Assembly (NCBI GenBank): GCA_964572965.1
Contig: CAZNHL010000037.1
Location: forward strand, 1 to 43,980
DNA from: CAZNHL01 sp964572965
Lineage (GTDB): Bacteria > Bacteroidota > Bacteroidia > Cytophagales > UBA9547
Direction: 5' to 3'
DNA: 43,980 bases
The position numbers and the translations under genes are program-made. The notes under the pieces were generated by a model. That model was not told where the DNA came from and did no database searches. It saw only the letters and a program-made list of their open reading frames with translations. This document shows positions 16,358 to 24,148 of this stretch, one piece after another (position 1 is the stretch's first letter; the number at the start of each line of letters is the position of its first letter).

Positions 16358-16840
16358 TTAGTTCCAAAAAGGCAAAAGGACCTTGTTAGTTGGGTCAATT
16401 TTTCCCATGAAGCCATCAAGGACAGCGTCAGCTACTAACTCATCGAGTTCATTATCGAAACATGATATGTAGTCATATTGAGGTTCTATTACCAGGTCAC
16501 CAGTTATGTCTATGACACCCCATTTGGCACCTATTTTAACAGGGCAGTAACCATTGTGGAAGTATTTGGTGGCCTCGAATTGAAAGTCTATAATAAGCTC
16601 ACCGTGGGTATTAATGAAGCCATACTTTCTGTACACGAAATCTTTCACAGCTACTAAATCATCTTGCTCAAAGAAATTGTGTTGGGCATCAGCGTAAATG
16701 AATGGGATTATAGTGTTGTCATCGAAGTCCGTAAAGCCCCATTTACCATCTACATCTTGTCTGGGAATTATAGCATCATGGGTTTTTGCTATGCTTCTTT
16801 CTTGTTGATTTATTGGTATTAATGGTCTGGTGTGTAGCAT
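16358..16840 (-). CDS. WG-repeat protein
   Basis: A 160-residue protein with three WG/KWG-type repeats: DGKWGFTDFDDNTIIPFIY, RKYGFINTHGELIIDFQFE and GAKWGVIDITGDLVIEPQYD. WG repeats form small beta units and are common in Bacteroidota, with a generally unknown role. There is no signal peptide. I took the ATG at 16840; the upstream TTG at 16858 would add six residues. It heads the leftward cassette and lies 28 bases before the BACON gene. Confidence 0.75.
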   Translation of the reverse strand: MLHTRPLIPINQQERSIAKTHDAIIPRQDVDGKWGFTDFDDNTIIPFIYADAQHNFFEQDDLVAVKDFVYRKYGFINTHGELIIDFQFEATKYFHNGYCPVKIGAKWGVIDITGDLVIEPQYDYISCFDNELDELVADAVLDGFMGKIDPTNKVLLPFWN

Positions 16841-16926
16841 TGTGTTATTGTTTTCCAATACAAATGTCTACTATGGGGCTGAGATGCTGGTAGAAGTAAC
16901 TTACCTTGTTGGTTGTATTTTGTTCT

Positions 16927-16956
16927 TTTGTATAATGGCTTTTATATCTATTTTTG
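16927..16956 (+). promoter_or_regulatory. Bacteroidota-type promoter of the XRE gene
   Basis: TTTG (16927-16930), an 18-base spacer, and a perfect TAnnTTTG box TATTTTTG (16949-16956). The predicted start near 16963 leaves a leader of about 9 bases and rules out the alternative TTG start at 16954. Confidence 0.6.
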
Positions 16957-16971
16957 ATAAAAGGATTTGAT

Positions 16972-17337
16972 ATGACTATAGGCCATAAGATAAAGAAAGT
17001 TAGAGAGCTCAAAGGCTTTACTCAGGAGACAATGGCTGAAAAGCTAAGTATGTCTGTACAAGGCTATGGAAAGCTTGAACGTGATGAGACTGATTTACCT
17101 TATAGCAGACTACATCAAATAGCAGAAGCTTTTAAGATGCGTGTTGAGGACCTGGTTGCTTTTGATGAGCGTTTTGTTCTGAATAACTATGGTGAGATCA
17201 AAGGCAATCAAATTGGTTTGAATGCTTTCCCGGATGAGTTGAAAAGACTTTACGATGATAAGGTAAAGCTGCTGGAAGATAAGATTAACTATCTACAGGA
17301 GACTGTAAAGGCTTTGAAAGAGCAAGCTAAGAAGTGA
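16972..17337 (+). CDS. XRE-family transcriptional regulator with C-terminal coiled coil
   Basis: A 121-residue protein. A helix-turn-helix of the XRE/Cro type fills the first about 65 residues (IGHKIKKVRELKGFTQETMA, then SMSVQGYGKLERDET). A Lys/Glu-rich coiled coil at about 85-121 (DDKVKLLEDKINYLQETVKA) probably mediates dimerisation. The start at 16972 agrees with the promoter. It is the first rightward gene of the AT-rich accessory island and faces the WG/BACON cassette across a shared 130-base divergent region, so it might control either side. Confidence 0.85.
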   Translation: MTIGHKIKKVRELKGFTQETMAEKLSMSVQGYGKLERDETDLPYSRLHQIAEAFKMRVEDLVAFDERFVLNNYGEIKGNQIGLNAFPDELKRLYDDKVKLLEDKINYLQETVKALKEQAKK

Positions 17338-17450
17338 TTTATGTAAGCTAAAGGTGTATTTTTGATTAAAAATCAGCAATTATGGAGAATCAAATACTGA
17401 TAAATAACAATAGTTTTTAACCATCTATACTTTTTAGAAAAACATAATGC

Positions 17451-17464
17451 CTGATATATATCAG
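17451..17464. promoter_or_regulatory. 14-base perfect palindrome before the two-TM protein
   Basis: CTGATATATATCAG, 10 bases before the candidate start codon at 17475. The position suits an operator, possibly for the XRE protein encoded just upstream. This is inference. Confidence 0.4.
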
Positions 17465-17474
17465 AAAACACTTT

Positions 17475-18152
17475 ATGTTTAAATTTTTAGAAAACAATAC
17501 AAAAAAATCATATTCATTATCATTTGAACAAATAATAGATTTTAATCATATGAATAATACAGATAGTAATGCCAGTGAAGCATGGAATAAAATATGGAAT
17601 TCTTTTAAACATCCTATGGTATTACTTCCTATTATAGGAGCAGTAATTGCACTAATAATTGCTTATGGAGTTCTTTCAGATAAGGATGACACTTTTTTAA
17701 AATCTGTATTACAACTTTTTTCTGCTCTTCTTATAGGGATTGCTACTAACTATTTTACAAGCTTTTTTTCGCTACAAGAAGAGAAAAGAATTCTTAAAAA
17801 TAAAGCTGAGCATACAGTTAGGCAAACAAACAATCTGTTAAATAGGGTTCTTCATAGTAAGGAAATAAATGAAACAGAAAAATATCTATTAACGCAAGAA
17901 GTAGCAGCAGTAATAGATTTTTGGAAAGATTATTATCCGCAAGCAGATTTCACGCTAGTAGCGAAAATGAAAGCTTTAAAAGATACTATAGATAATAAAC
18001 AATTAGAATCAATGATTATAAAAAATGCTGAAACTCAATTATTGCAATTAACAACAGATGCTTCTACTAGCGGATTAAGTTCTTATGTATCTTTATCAGG
18101 TGCAACAGGAGATAATACCCCCCTATTTAATATCCCTCCCACAAAACAGTAA
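17475..18152 (+). CDS. Two-TM membrane protein with cytoplasmic coiled coil, unknown function
   Basis: A 225-residue protein with two transmembrane segments, about residues 47-66 (PMVLLPIIGAVIALIIAYGV) and about 77-95 (LQLFSALLIGIATNYFTSF). A charged helical stretch follows (about 100-130, EEKRILKNKAEHTVRQ) and then a Ser/Thr-rich tail. A second ATG at 17550 would shorten it by 25 residues without touching the membrane segments. Small membrane proteins with long cytoplasmic helices are frequent next to defence genes as possible effectors, but I cannot assign a family. Codon use is very AT-rich. Confidence 0.65.
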   Translation: MFKFLENNTKKSYSLSFEQIIDFNHMNNTDSNASEAWNKIWNSFKHPMVLLPIIGAVIALIIAYGVLSDKDDTFLKSVLQLFSALLIGIATNYFTSFFSLQEEKRILKNKAEHTVRQTNNLLNRVLHSKEINETEKYLLTQEVAAVIDFWKDYYPQADFTLVAKMKALKDTIDNKQLESMIIKNAETQLLQLTTDASTSGLSSYVSLSGATGDNTPLFNIPPTKQ

Positions 18153-18238
18153 GAATAAATTAATGGATTTTAAGTAATGGTATTAGTCTTTAACTATACT
18201 ATTCTAAGTAAGCAGTCCATATTTATAAATCAATTATT

Positions 18239-18270
18239 AAGACCTTGACATTATGTTGAGGTCTTCTTTA
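18239..18270 (+). terminator. Probable terminator between the two-TM gene and abiH
   Basis: AAGACCT (18239-18245) / AGGTCTT (18259-18265) stem followed by CTTTATTT. It lies 87 bases after the stop at 18152. Confidence 0.5.
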
Positions 18271-18274
18271 TTTG
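18245..18274 (+). promoter_or_regulatory. Candidate abiH promoter
   Basis: TTG (18245-18247), 19 bases, then TTTATTTG (18267-18274), one mismatch from TAnnTTTG. It overlaps the preceding terminator hairpin. It would start transcription near 18281 and so favours the ATG at 18302 over a TTG at 18272. Confidence 0.3.
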
Positions 18275-18301
18275 GTAACTTGTGATATCAAATTTAGAGT
18301 T

Positions 18302-19324
18302 ATGATCCCAGCATCAACAGAGAAAAACAAACTTGTAATAATTGGCAATGGTTTTGACCTTGCTCATGGATTAAAGACCAGTTATGGTCACTTTATTGAA
18401 CATCTGCTATTGAAAATAGCTACCAGTGAGAGTCAACATTCTTTCTTCAGTAGAACATTTGAAGATCCCTATGCTGTTCCCAAAATGCTGGCACAAGATC
18501 AAAATTTCAGAACCTCATCAAATTTATTTAAAGCCCTATTACGTCAATATTCTGATAGTAAAGAATCGAGATGGGTAGATATTGAGGCCGTTTATTTTTC
18601 TTTATTAATTGAGTGTTTTACTACTTTAAATAGTGTCAGTAGTGTACCAAAGTCTAACACAAGAAGTAAAATCCAAGATTTAAATTCAGATTTGGAAATT
18701 ATCAAATATGAACTTTATGAATACCTCAGCCCTATAAATAAAGGGATTCAAAAAAACATGGCAAGATATGACCATCTTTTTATTAGTCTTTTCAATAATA
18801 CAATTCAAGCAAAACCCGAGTTTGGACAAGCAAAAACACTTTATTTAAACTTCAACTATACAGATACACTATTCCTTTACAATTACCATATTAAGAAATC
18901 ACATCATGAGATCATTAATATTCATGGAAATTTACTAGATCAGCTAAATCCTATCGTTTTCGGATATGGTGATGAAATGAATCCACATCACCAAGGCATT
19001 GTTGATATGAATGACAATATATTGTTTACACATTTCAAGTCATTTAAATATGCTTTAAATGAAAGTTATTCGAGCCTCTTATTATTTCTACAGCAGCCTT
19101 TTGAGGTTTATATATTAGGTCATTCTTGTGGTTTATCAGACAGGGTTCTATTTAGTACTATTTTCAATTCAGAAACATGTGAATATGTTTACCCTTTCTA
19201 TTACGAAAGACCAGATGGGACAGATGATTTCACTGAGAAAACTTATGAGCTCTCAAGACACTTTAAACAAGCTGAAACATTTAGAAGAAAAGTAAGACCT
19301 AAAACTAAATGTCAAAAGATGTAA
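18302..19324 (+). CDS. AbiH family phage abortive-infection protein
   Basis: A 340-residue protein with the AbiH hallmarks: N-terminal LVIIGNGFDLAHGLKTSYGH at about residues 11-30, the LNFNYTDTLFLYNYH block, NIHGNLLDQLNPIVFGYGDE, and a late YILGHSCGLSDRVLF segment. AbiH was first described as an abortive-infection determinant in Lactococcus; its biochemical mechanism is not established. Length is within the family range. It lies in an AT-rich island with an XRE regulator and small membrane proteins on both sides, which fits a defence locus. I chose the ATG start because the Gly-rich N-terminal motif then begins at residue 11. Confidence 0.87.
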   Translation: MIPASTEKNKLVIIGNGFDLAHGLKTSYGHFIEHLLLKIATSESQHSFFSRTFEDPYAVPKMLAQDQNFRTSSNLFKALLRQYSDSKESRWVDIEAVYFSLLIECFTTLNSVSSVPKSNTRSKIQDLNSDLEIIKYELYEYLSPINKGIQKNMARYDHLFISLFNNTIQAKPEFGQAKTLYLNFNYTDTLFLYNYHIKKSHHEIINIHGNLLDQLNPIVFGYGDEMNPHHQGIVDMNDNILFTHFKSFKYALNESYSSLLLFLQQPFEVYILGHSCGLSDRVLFSTIFNSETCEYVYPFYYERPDGTDDFTEKTYELSRHFKQAETFRRKVRPKTKCQKM

Positions 19325-19351
19325 TTAATAAGTAATTTATTATATCATAAT

Positions 19352-19375
19352 GCTGCATACTTTTAGCAGCTCTTT
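19352..19375 (+). terminator. Weak candidate terminator after abiH
   Basis: A short GCTGC / GCAGC stem (19352-19356, 19366-19370) followed by TCTTTCCTT. Weak but in the right place, 27 bases after the stop codon. Confidence 0.35.
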
Positions 19376-19402
19376 CCTTCAGAAATAAATTAGTACCGCC
19401 AA

Positions 19403-20014
19403 ATGAGCGACATTCGTACAAAAATTGATAAAGTCATCGAGTATAGTAATATTGAGTTTGACAAGAGTATAATATTTATTGCGTCAGGTGCATTGAGCAT
19501 TTCAATGGCGTTTATTAATGATATTGTCAAAATAGATACTGCTGTATACACAGATTTACTAGTAGCTGCATGGTTTTGTTTTGCGACCACGATCTTTCTT
19601 AGTCTGATTTGTCACTATGTATCAATGCAGATTAACAGGTGGATTGCAGAAAACTATCCTGACGCTGCCAATGAGGCTGATACACTAAAAGAAAAAAATG
19701 AAAAAGAAGAGCAATATGAGATTTTTTATCATGAAGCAATCCGTCGTAATAAGAGGATAAAATGGCTCAATCTTTCAATGATTATTATTTTGTTTGCAGG
19801 TTTATTGTTATTTTTACTATTCATTCAATCCAATATAAGTAAGCCTACTATGAGCGAAGAAATTAATAAAGGGCAAAACCAAGGGCAAAATAGACCCCAA
19901 CCAGAGGTTGTAAGGCCAAATCACATTGGTGACCCACACGGTGCTGGAGAAAAAATACGTAAAGGTATGGAAGGGCCTGTATTACCTAAACCGAGACCTA
20001 AAACTGACAAATAA
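19403..20014 (+). CDS. Three-TM membrane protein with proline-rich tail, unknown function
   Basis: A 203-residue protein with predicted membrane segments at about 21-42, 51-73 and 121-142 (LNLSMIIILFAGLLLFLLFI). A charged helical loop at about 80-118 (DTLKEKNEKEEQYE) separates the second and third. The last 55 residues are polar and rich in Pro, Gln and Gly (NKGQNQGQNRPQPEVVRP). No family recognised. It follows abiH on the same strand after 78 bases. Its pairing with abiH may be functional or only reflect the island. Confidence 0.65.
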   Translation: MSDIRTKIDKVIEYSNIEFDKSIIFIASGALSISMAFINDIVKIDTAVYTDLLVAAWFCFATTIFLSLICHYVSMQINRWIAENYPDAANEADTLKEKNEKEEQYEIFYHEAIRRNKRIKWLNLSMIIILFAGLLLFLLFIQSNISKPTMSEEINKGQNQGQNRPQPEVVRPNHIGDPHGAGEKIRKGMEGPVLPKPRPKTDK

Positions 20015-20020
20015 TATTTA

Positions 20021-20047
20021 GAGCCCTTATTATGGGCTTTCTTTTTA
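20021..20047 (+). terminator. Terminator after the three-TM gene
   Basis: Short stem AGCCC / GGGCT (20022-20026, 20034-20038) followed by TTTCTTTTT. It lies between convergent genes ending at 20014 and 20054. Confidence 0.55.
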
Positions 20048-20053
20048 TAAAGC

Positions 20054-20887
20054 TTAATTATCAATTGGGCTATCGGTTGTTCTGAACATTTTAATGTTAT
20101 TGATTATTTGTTTAGTTGATAAATCAATAATTCTGGATACTTCTGTAAATGTTTCAATTTTATAATTATAGTCTTCTGGCTTTTTAAATTGTAAATCAAA
20201 GAAGTAGACGGGGAAGTTGTTTTTTAACAACACAAAGGTCAGCTTTTCTCTAAACTCATCAATAACAAAAGAGATCATATTGTAACTCTCTTTCTTCCAT
20301 ATCACAACATTGCCATTGAAATTAATCTCTTCAATTATATAATTCTCTCTATCAAGTGGTATTCCTCGGTGAGCACCATATACATCAGTATCATGCTTAC
20401 TGATATAAATATTCCAACTGCCGGATAGATTACTATCATTGATTTCTGTCCATATTTTATACTTTTCTATTTGGTCCTTTAACTTCCCACTATTGTTTCG
20501 AAGAGTTAAACTTTCCTCTAAAGTCAAAGGGTCTTTTTTATGCTCTTTTAATTTATGATAGTTAGAAACGTTCTCGATTTTGATTCTAATGAATTCAATA
20601 ATCTCCTTAGAAATAGGTGAAACAATTGTATAACCGATCGCTATACAAAAAGGAATAAGGACCGTACCACACTTACTAAACTCATAACTGATATATCGAA
20701 TCAGGTCCATATTATAAAGCTTTAGTAATGTACTATTGCTATAGAATAATAGAGCCAGCGTAATATTCTTATTCCAGGTAAAAAATGATATCACAAATGA
20801 AAAAAACAAAGGACTTGATAGTCTATCTAAAATTAGTTGTGATACTGTTTCTTCTTTAGGTACAAGCGAATTAGGATCGAATGCCAT
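20054..20887 (-). CDS. Two-TM membrane protein with a soluble C-terminal domain, unknown function
   Basis: A 277-residue protein. An N-terminal helix (ETVSQLILDRLSSPLFF) leads into a transmembrane segment at about 27-48, then a second at about 75-95. A charged coiled region (about 100-145) and a beta-rich C-terminal domain of about 110 residues follow (NYIIEEINFNGNVVIWKKES). The start motif, a helix then SPLFFSFVISFFTWN, resembles a widespread group of hypothetical membrane proteins with an [RL]SPFxxSxxISWxxxNW-type opening. I am not certain of the match. The orientation is opposite to abiH. Confidence 0.65.
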   Translation of the reverse strand: MAFDPNSLVPKEETVSQLILDRLSSPLFFSFVISFFTWNKNITLALLFYSNSTLLKLYNMDLIRYISYEFSKCGTVLIPFCIAIGYTIVSPISKEIIEFIRIKIENVSNYHKLKEHKKDPLTLEESLTLRNNSGKLKDQIEKYKIWTEINDSNLSGSWNIYISKHDTDVYGAHRGIPLDRENYIIEEINFNGNVVIWKKESYNMISFVIDEFREKLTFVLLKNNFPVYFFDLQFKKPEDYNYKIETFTEVSRIIDLSTKQIINNIKMFRTTDSPIDN

Positions 20888-20947
20888 TAGCTATATGAAT
20901 TAGAAATAATTACCAAAATTACAGATTTCCAGTCGAATATATATTGC

Positions 20948-21172
20948 ATGAAGTTAAAATACATCCAGACCTACGAATCGTTCTTCTTCCCTGAAAAAGA
21001 AAAAACCAAGAAAAAGAAAAAAGTCAAATCCTACCAGGAACTAGAAAAAGAAGAAACAAAAAAACACAACCACTAGCAAGGCCTAGCTCAAAGAGCAGTA
21101 CAACAACATAACATAGACTCTGTACCTCAAATACCAAACCCTTTTGATAATACAACGGTGTCACACTTTTAA
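20948..21172 (+). pseudogene. 75-codon reading frame interrupted by one in-frame TAG
   Basis: From ATG 20948 a 42-codon frame runs to TAG at 21074-21076. It starts MKLKYIQTYESFFFPEKEKT, then becomes lysine-rich. Directly after TAG the same frame stays open for 31 more codons (QGLAQRAVQQHNIDSVPQ, then NPFDN) to TAA at 21170-21172. The first part prefers C-ending codons (TAC, ATC, ACC, TTC) unlike the neighbouring genes. A single CAG-to-TAG change would explain the stop. It may be a small intact 42-residue gene, a recent pseudogene, or a read-through product. It lies between two leftward genes. No family is assigned. Confidence 0.4.
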
Positions 21173-21176
21173 TGTA

Positions 21177-22217
21177 TTACTGCGACTCAGCCATCGCTTT
21201 TAAAAATAATGCCTTCCCATTTGTAATTAGTTCTGCGGCATCTGAATTACTCATCAATTTAGTTTTAAGAACACTCCACAATTTTCCAGCAATAGGCTCC
21301 ATTGCTTTTTCAGCAGCCATTTCAACCGCCTTACCCAGAATTGCTTGCCTTATAGTTTTCTTCTCAAGCTTAGAATCAATCAATAGCAAAGACTCATCTA
21401 TAACTTCATAAAGAGCATTTAACGCTACAACAATAAACTCTTGCTGGCCCTTAAACTCCTCTTGAATATCAGCTTTTAAATCACTTCTTAAAGTATTGAA
21501 CAAGTCTTTAAGAGCTCGCTTATCTTTTTCTGATAAATTGTCTCTGTTATTTGATCGTGTTCGTGTATTGTATTCTTGTTGGTTGAGCTTTTCAACATAT
21601 TCACGGCCGTATATTTTTATGGTTGCAGCAGTGTCATTATTCATGCCATTATACTCAATGTATTTTTTCGTATACAAACCTTGACAAATATCATGTAGCT
21701 CAGCTTCATGCGTTATCTTTAGCCCATTACCTAAATATATAGCCTTTACATTGTGCGACTTGTTACTATCAAGTTGAGATAGCTTAACTAATAGAAGATC
21801 CTTCTTTTCCTTAACTGTAAAGTTCTGCCTTTCTTCATATAGCTCTGGTGAAGGATTTTTAATAAGATCACAGGTGTCTATAAACTCTAAATGATATGTA
21901 ATAACTTTAATTTTTTCTTTAATCTGCCTCTTGAGTGTATCTATAAGAGATCCGTCTCCTACTCCAAAAAATAGCTCAGACAGTGAATCAAGTCCATGCC
22001 GGTACTGACTAAGGTATTTATTGTAAGAATCAGTGCCAACGTAAAATGACTCCTCAAAAAAGAGTATTACCTGTGAATCTAAACTTTGAAAGTCCTTATT
22101 AACCTGTTGAGCATCTACAGTCTCAAGATCATCATAAAGTTTTTCAAGCTGTCGCTTAAAATCACTATACTTCTCTACAAACTCATTGTAAGGTATAACA
22201 AGGTGCAAAAATTCCAT
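21177..22217 (-). CDS. Hypothetical protein with a winged-helix-like central region
   Basis: A 346-residue protein, starting at the ATG at 22217 rather than the TTG at 22229. The N-terminal 130 residues are helical and charged. About residues 140-225 have the pattern of a winged helix: helices, then ELHDICQGLYTKKYIEYNGM and a beta hairpin ending IKIYGREYVEKL. The C-terminal region is helical, with a Lys/Glu-rich stretch and a final amphipathic AAEKAMEPIAGKLWSVLKTK segment. I recognise no family. It stands between the IS1595-type transposase and the membrane-protein gene, all leftward, so it may belong to the defence island. Confidence 0.65.
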   Translation of the reverse strand: MEFLHLVIPYNEFVEKYSDFKRQLEKLYDDLETVDAQQVNKDFQSLDSQVILFFEESFYVGTDSYNKYLSQYRHGLDSLSELFFGVGDGSLIDTLKRQIKEKIKVITYHLEFIDTCDLIKNPSPELYEERQNFTVKEKKDLLLVKLSQLDSNKSHNVKAIYLGNGLKITHEAELHDICQGLYTKKYIEYNGMNNDTAATIKIYGREYVEKLNQQEYNTRTRSNNRDNLSEKDKRALKDLFNTLRSDLKADIQEEFKGQQEFIVVALNALYEVIDESLLLIDSKLEKKTIRQAILGKAVEMAAEKAMEPIAGKLWSVLKTKLMSNSDAAELITNGKALFLKAMAESQ

Positions 22218-22279
22218 GCTAATTATCAAAGTCTAATAAATCAAAAACACCTTGCTGTTATCGATTCTAACAAAAACGA

Positions 22280-22308
22280 CAAAGCCTGTAGTAAATTTAC
22301 AGGCTTTG
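22280..22308 (-). terminator. Hairpin terminator after the transposase gene
   Basis: Perfect 11-base stem CAAAGCCTGTA (22280-22290) / TACAGGCTTTG (22298-22308), loop of 7, followed on the minus strand by TCGTTTTTGTT. It lies 34 bases after the stop codon at 22342. Confidence 0.65.
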
Positions 22309-22341
22309 TTGTTCTAAATGAATTTATGTTCGTCTAATATT

Positions 22342-23319
22342 TTAAGCAACTTTAGGTAGCTCTCCTTTAGCAAGTAGTTCACAAAGAATATGAATACGTC
22401 TCTCTTCATAAGTAGGTAACTGGAAATTGGCCAATTTCTTCTTATTAGTTTCACCCATATCAACCATACGTTCAATAGTTTCATCAAAAATAACTTCCTT
22501 ACAAAAGTGCCTGTTGAACCGGTAACAGTACTCATCTAAATAAGCTTGTATATGATACTTATCAACATGATGGTGAATACCGCGTAACCAAGACTTTAAC
22601 CCCTGAATGAATCGGTTCATAGGTGTGAAGTTTACACCACCTTCACTCACTTCCTGGGTGATATCAAAATCCTTCATCAATGGAACATAACCTTTCCATT
22701 TATCTGTCATAATTTTTGCTGACTTATCAATGTGCTTGGAGAATATCTTCCCCAACTCTTTACTTCCATAGTTATCAATCACCATAGCATAGCCTCTCTT
22801 GATGCCAATGTTTCTATGTAGTTCTATTGCAGCTATTACCTTGATCTTCTTAGAATCTGTCTTACGACCAACCGCACCTGGTTCAAATCCCCCAATAACA
22901 AACTCGTCTACCATGATATCACCAATCATAGGAATATTACCCGGACTAGCGACAGCATTCCTTACCTTTCGCATGAACAACCAAGCTGCTTCATACTTTA
23001 TGCCATATCTCTTAGCTATTTGATTGGCTGAAGTGCTTTTTGTATTCGTCATCATTTCGAATATAATCATGAAAGCCTTTCTCAACCCGAATTTTACTTT
23101 ATGAAAATGAGTGTCTGATGTAGAAGATTGAAGCTTTCTGCATGAGCTACAAACTTTGGTAAATGGCTTAGTACCTTCCCACCACCCTGTGTGGCCACAT
23201 GAGCATTGGAAACTTTTTCTCTCCCATTTATGATAGGCCAGATATGCCTTACAGTCATCGTCTGTTTTGAACCTTTCTACAAAATCAAATAATGATACTC
23301 CAACAAATACCTTATCCAT
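22342..23319 (-). CDS. IS1595 family transposase (ISXO2-like)
   Basis: A 325-residue transposase that looks complete. An N-terminal zinc ribbon (Cys39, Cys41, Cys57, Cys60, within FQCSCGHTGWW and KVCSSC) is followed by a DDE/N-type catalytic core: VDEFVIGG (Asp138), then MTDKWKGY (Asp206), an MNRFIQGLKSWLRGIHHHVD block and LDEYCYRFNRH. The ISXO2-type transposase fold is recognisable by those blocks. I found no convincing terminal inverted repeats or target duplication; an AAAG-CTAA-AAATC-like element occurs near 22228-22243 and in reverse near 23348-23365, but it is imperfect. It may be an intact element of about 1.1 kb or an orphan transposase. Confidence 0.88.
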   Translation of the reverse strand: MDKVFVGVSLFDFVERFKTDDDCKAYLAYHKWERKSFQCSCGHTGWWEGTKPFTKVCSSCRKLQSSTSDTHFHKVKFGLRKAFMIIFEMMTNTKSTSANQIAKRYGIKYEAAWLFMRKVRNAVASPGNIPMIGDIMVDEFVIGGFEPGAVGRKTDSKKIKVIAAIELHRNIGIKRGYAMVIDNYGSKELGKIFSKHIDKSAKIMTDKWKGYVPLMKDFDITQEVSEGGVNFTPMNRFIQGLKSWLRGIHHHVDKYHIQAYLDEYCYRFNRHFCKEVIFDETIERMVDMGETNKKKLANFQLPTYEERRIHILCELLAKGELPKVA

Positions 23320-23379
23320 AGCTGTCTATTTTACAGACTATTACGGATTTTTTAGCCTTTTGTTCTTATATTTAGAGAA

Positions 23380-24018
23380 TTATTTAAAGGGGTAATACGA
23401 TTTTTTTAATTTATCTACTCCTGATTGCTTTACTTTTTCATCGGACATTTTCTCTCCATAGAAATAATAAGACTGCTTGTCAAATGCATAGAATTCGAAA
23501 CCTTTTTGAAGAATTGGTTTAAATGATTTCAGATCAGCATTTTCGACAATTGACGATTTAAAGTAAACTTTCTTTTTGTCTTTTGCATACCAACTATTCC
23601 CCAATATTTTAAATGTAGCAGGATCAATTTCTGTTATCATTGAAATTGTACCTCCATCGCTCATTGGATTTAAAATATAGATGTTGTTTTGATCTCTCCA
23701 ATAAACACCATTTAGAAATTTAAATGTAGATGTATCAATAACAAACTTCATTTCGACTAAACCGCCATTTAATGTGTCATTTCTGTCAACACCATAAATC
23801 CAGTTTATGTATCGTGTTCTTCTGTCTCCTTTTTCGTTAATTAATGCTTCTGTCTTAAAAGCGAGGTCTCCCTTTTGATTAATATATAAGCCGCATTTCA
23901 AAGGACAGTAAATCTCTGTGTCGTCAACTTGTTTAATTGATTGGCCATAGCAAACATGAAGGATAAGGGATGTAGCTAAAAAGGAAACAATGTATTTTAC
24001 TATTTTATATGAATGCAT
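23380..24018 (-). CDS. DKNYY-family secreted protein
   Basis: I chose the ATG at 24018, which gives a signal peptide (KYIVSFLATSLILHVCYG). The remaining 185 residues show repeated units in which an Asp/Thr/Phe segment precedes a Tyr-containing WRDQNNIYI or YAKDKKKVYF motif. A final FDKQSYYFYGEKM unit follows. These are the hallmarks of DKNYY-family proteins, exported beta-repeat proteins of unknown function. No operon partner is obvious. It is the first gene after the transposase on the right. Confidence 0.7.
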   Translation of the reverse strand: MHSYKIVKYIVSFLATSLILHVCYGQSIKQVDDTEIYCPLKCGLYINQKGDLAFKTEALINEKGDRRTRYINWIYGVDRNDTLNGGLVEMKFVIDTSTFKFLNGVYWRDQNNIYILNPMSDGGTISMITEIDPATFKILGNSWYAKDKKKVYFKSSIVENADLKSFKPILQKGFEFYAFDKQSYYFYGEKMSDEKVKQSGVDKLKKSYYPFK

Positions 24019-24148
24019 GCTAAGTTTGTTTTGGCTAGGTGTTGAAAAGTTGATGATAGGAATCAGCAGAGTAAACCAATCATCAACCCCGCCGAATTCA
24101 GTTTCATTAACGGAGTTCAAAAGGGGAATTCACCCATAAAAATCAACT

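Noticed and set aside
17383..17421. 12-codon plus-strand frame between the XRE gene and the two-TM gene as a leader peptide
   Set aside because: Too short and without Trp/Leu/His-type attenuator codons or a following terminator-antiterminator pair.
22222..23370. Terminal inverted repeats for the IS1595-type element
   Set aside because: The only match is imperfect (13 of 15 positions) and no eight-base target duplication flanks it, so I did not draw element boundaries.
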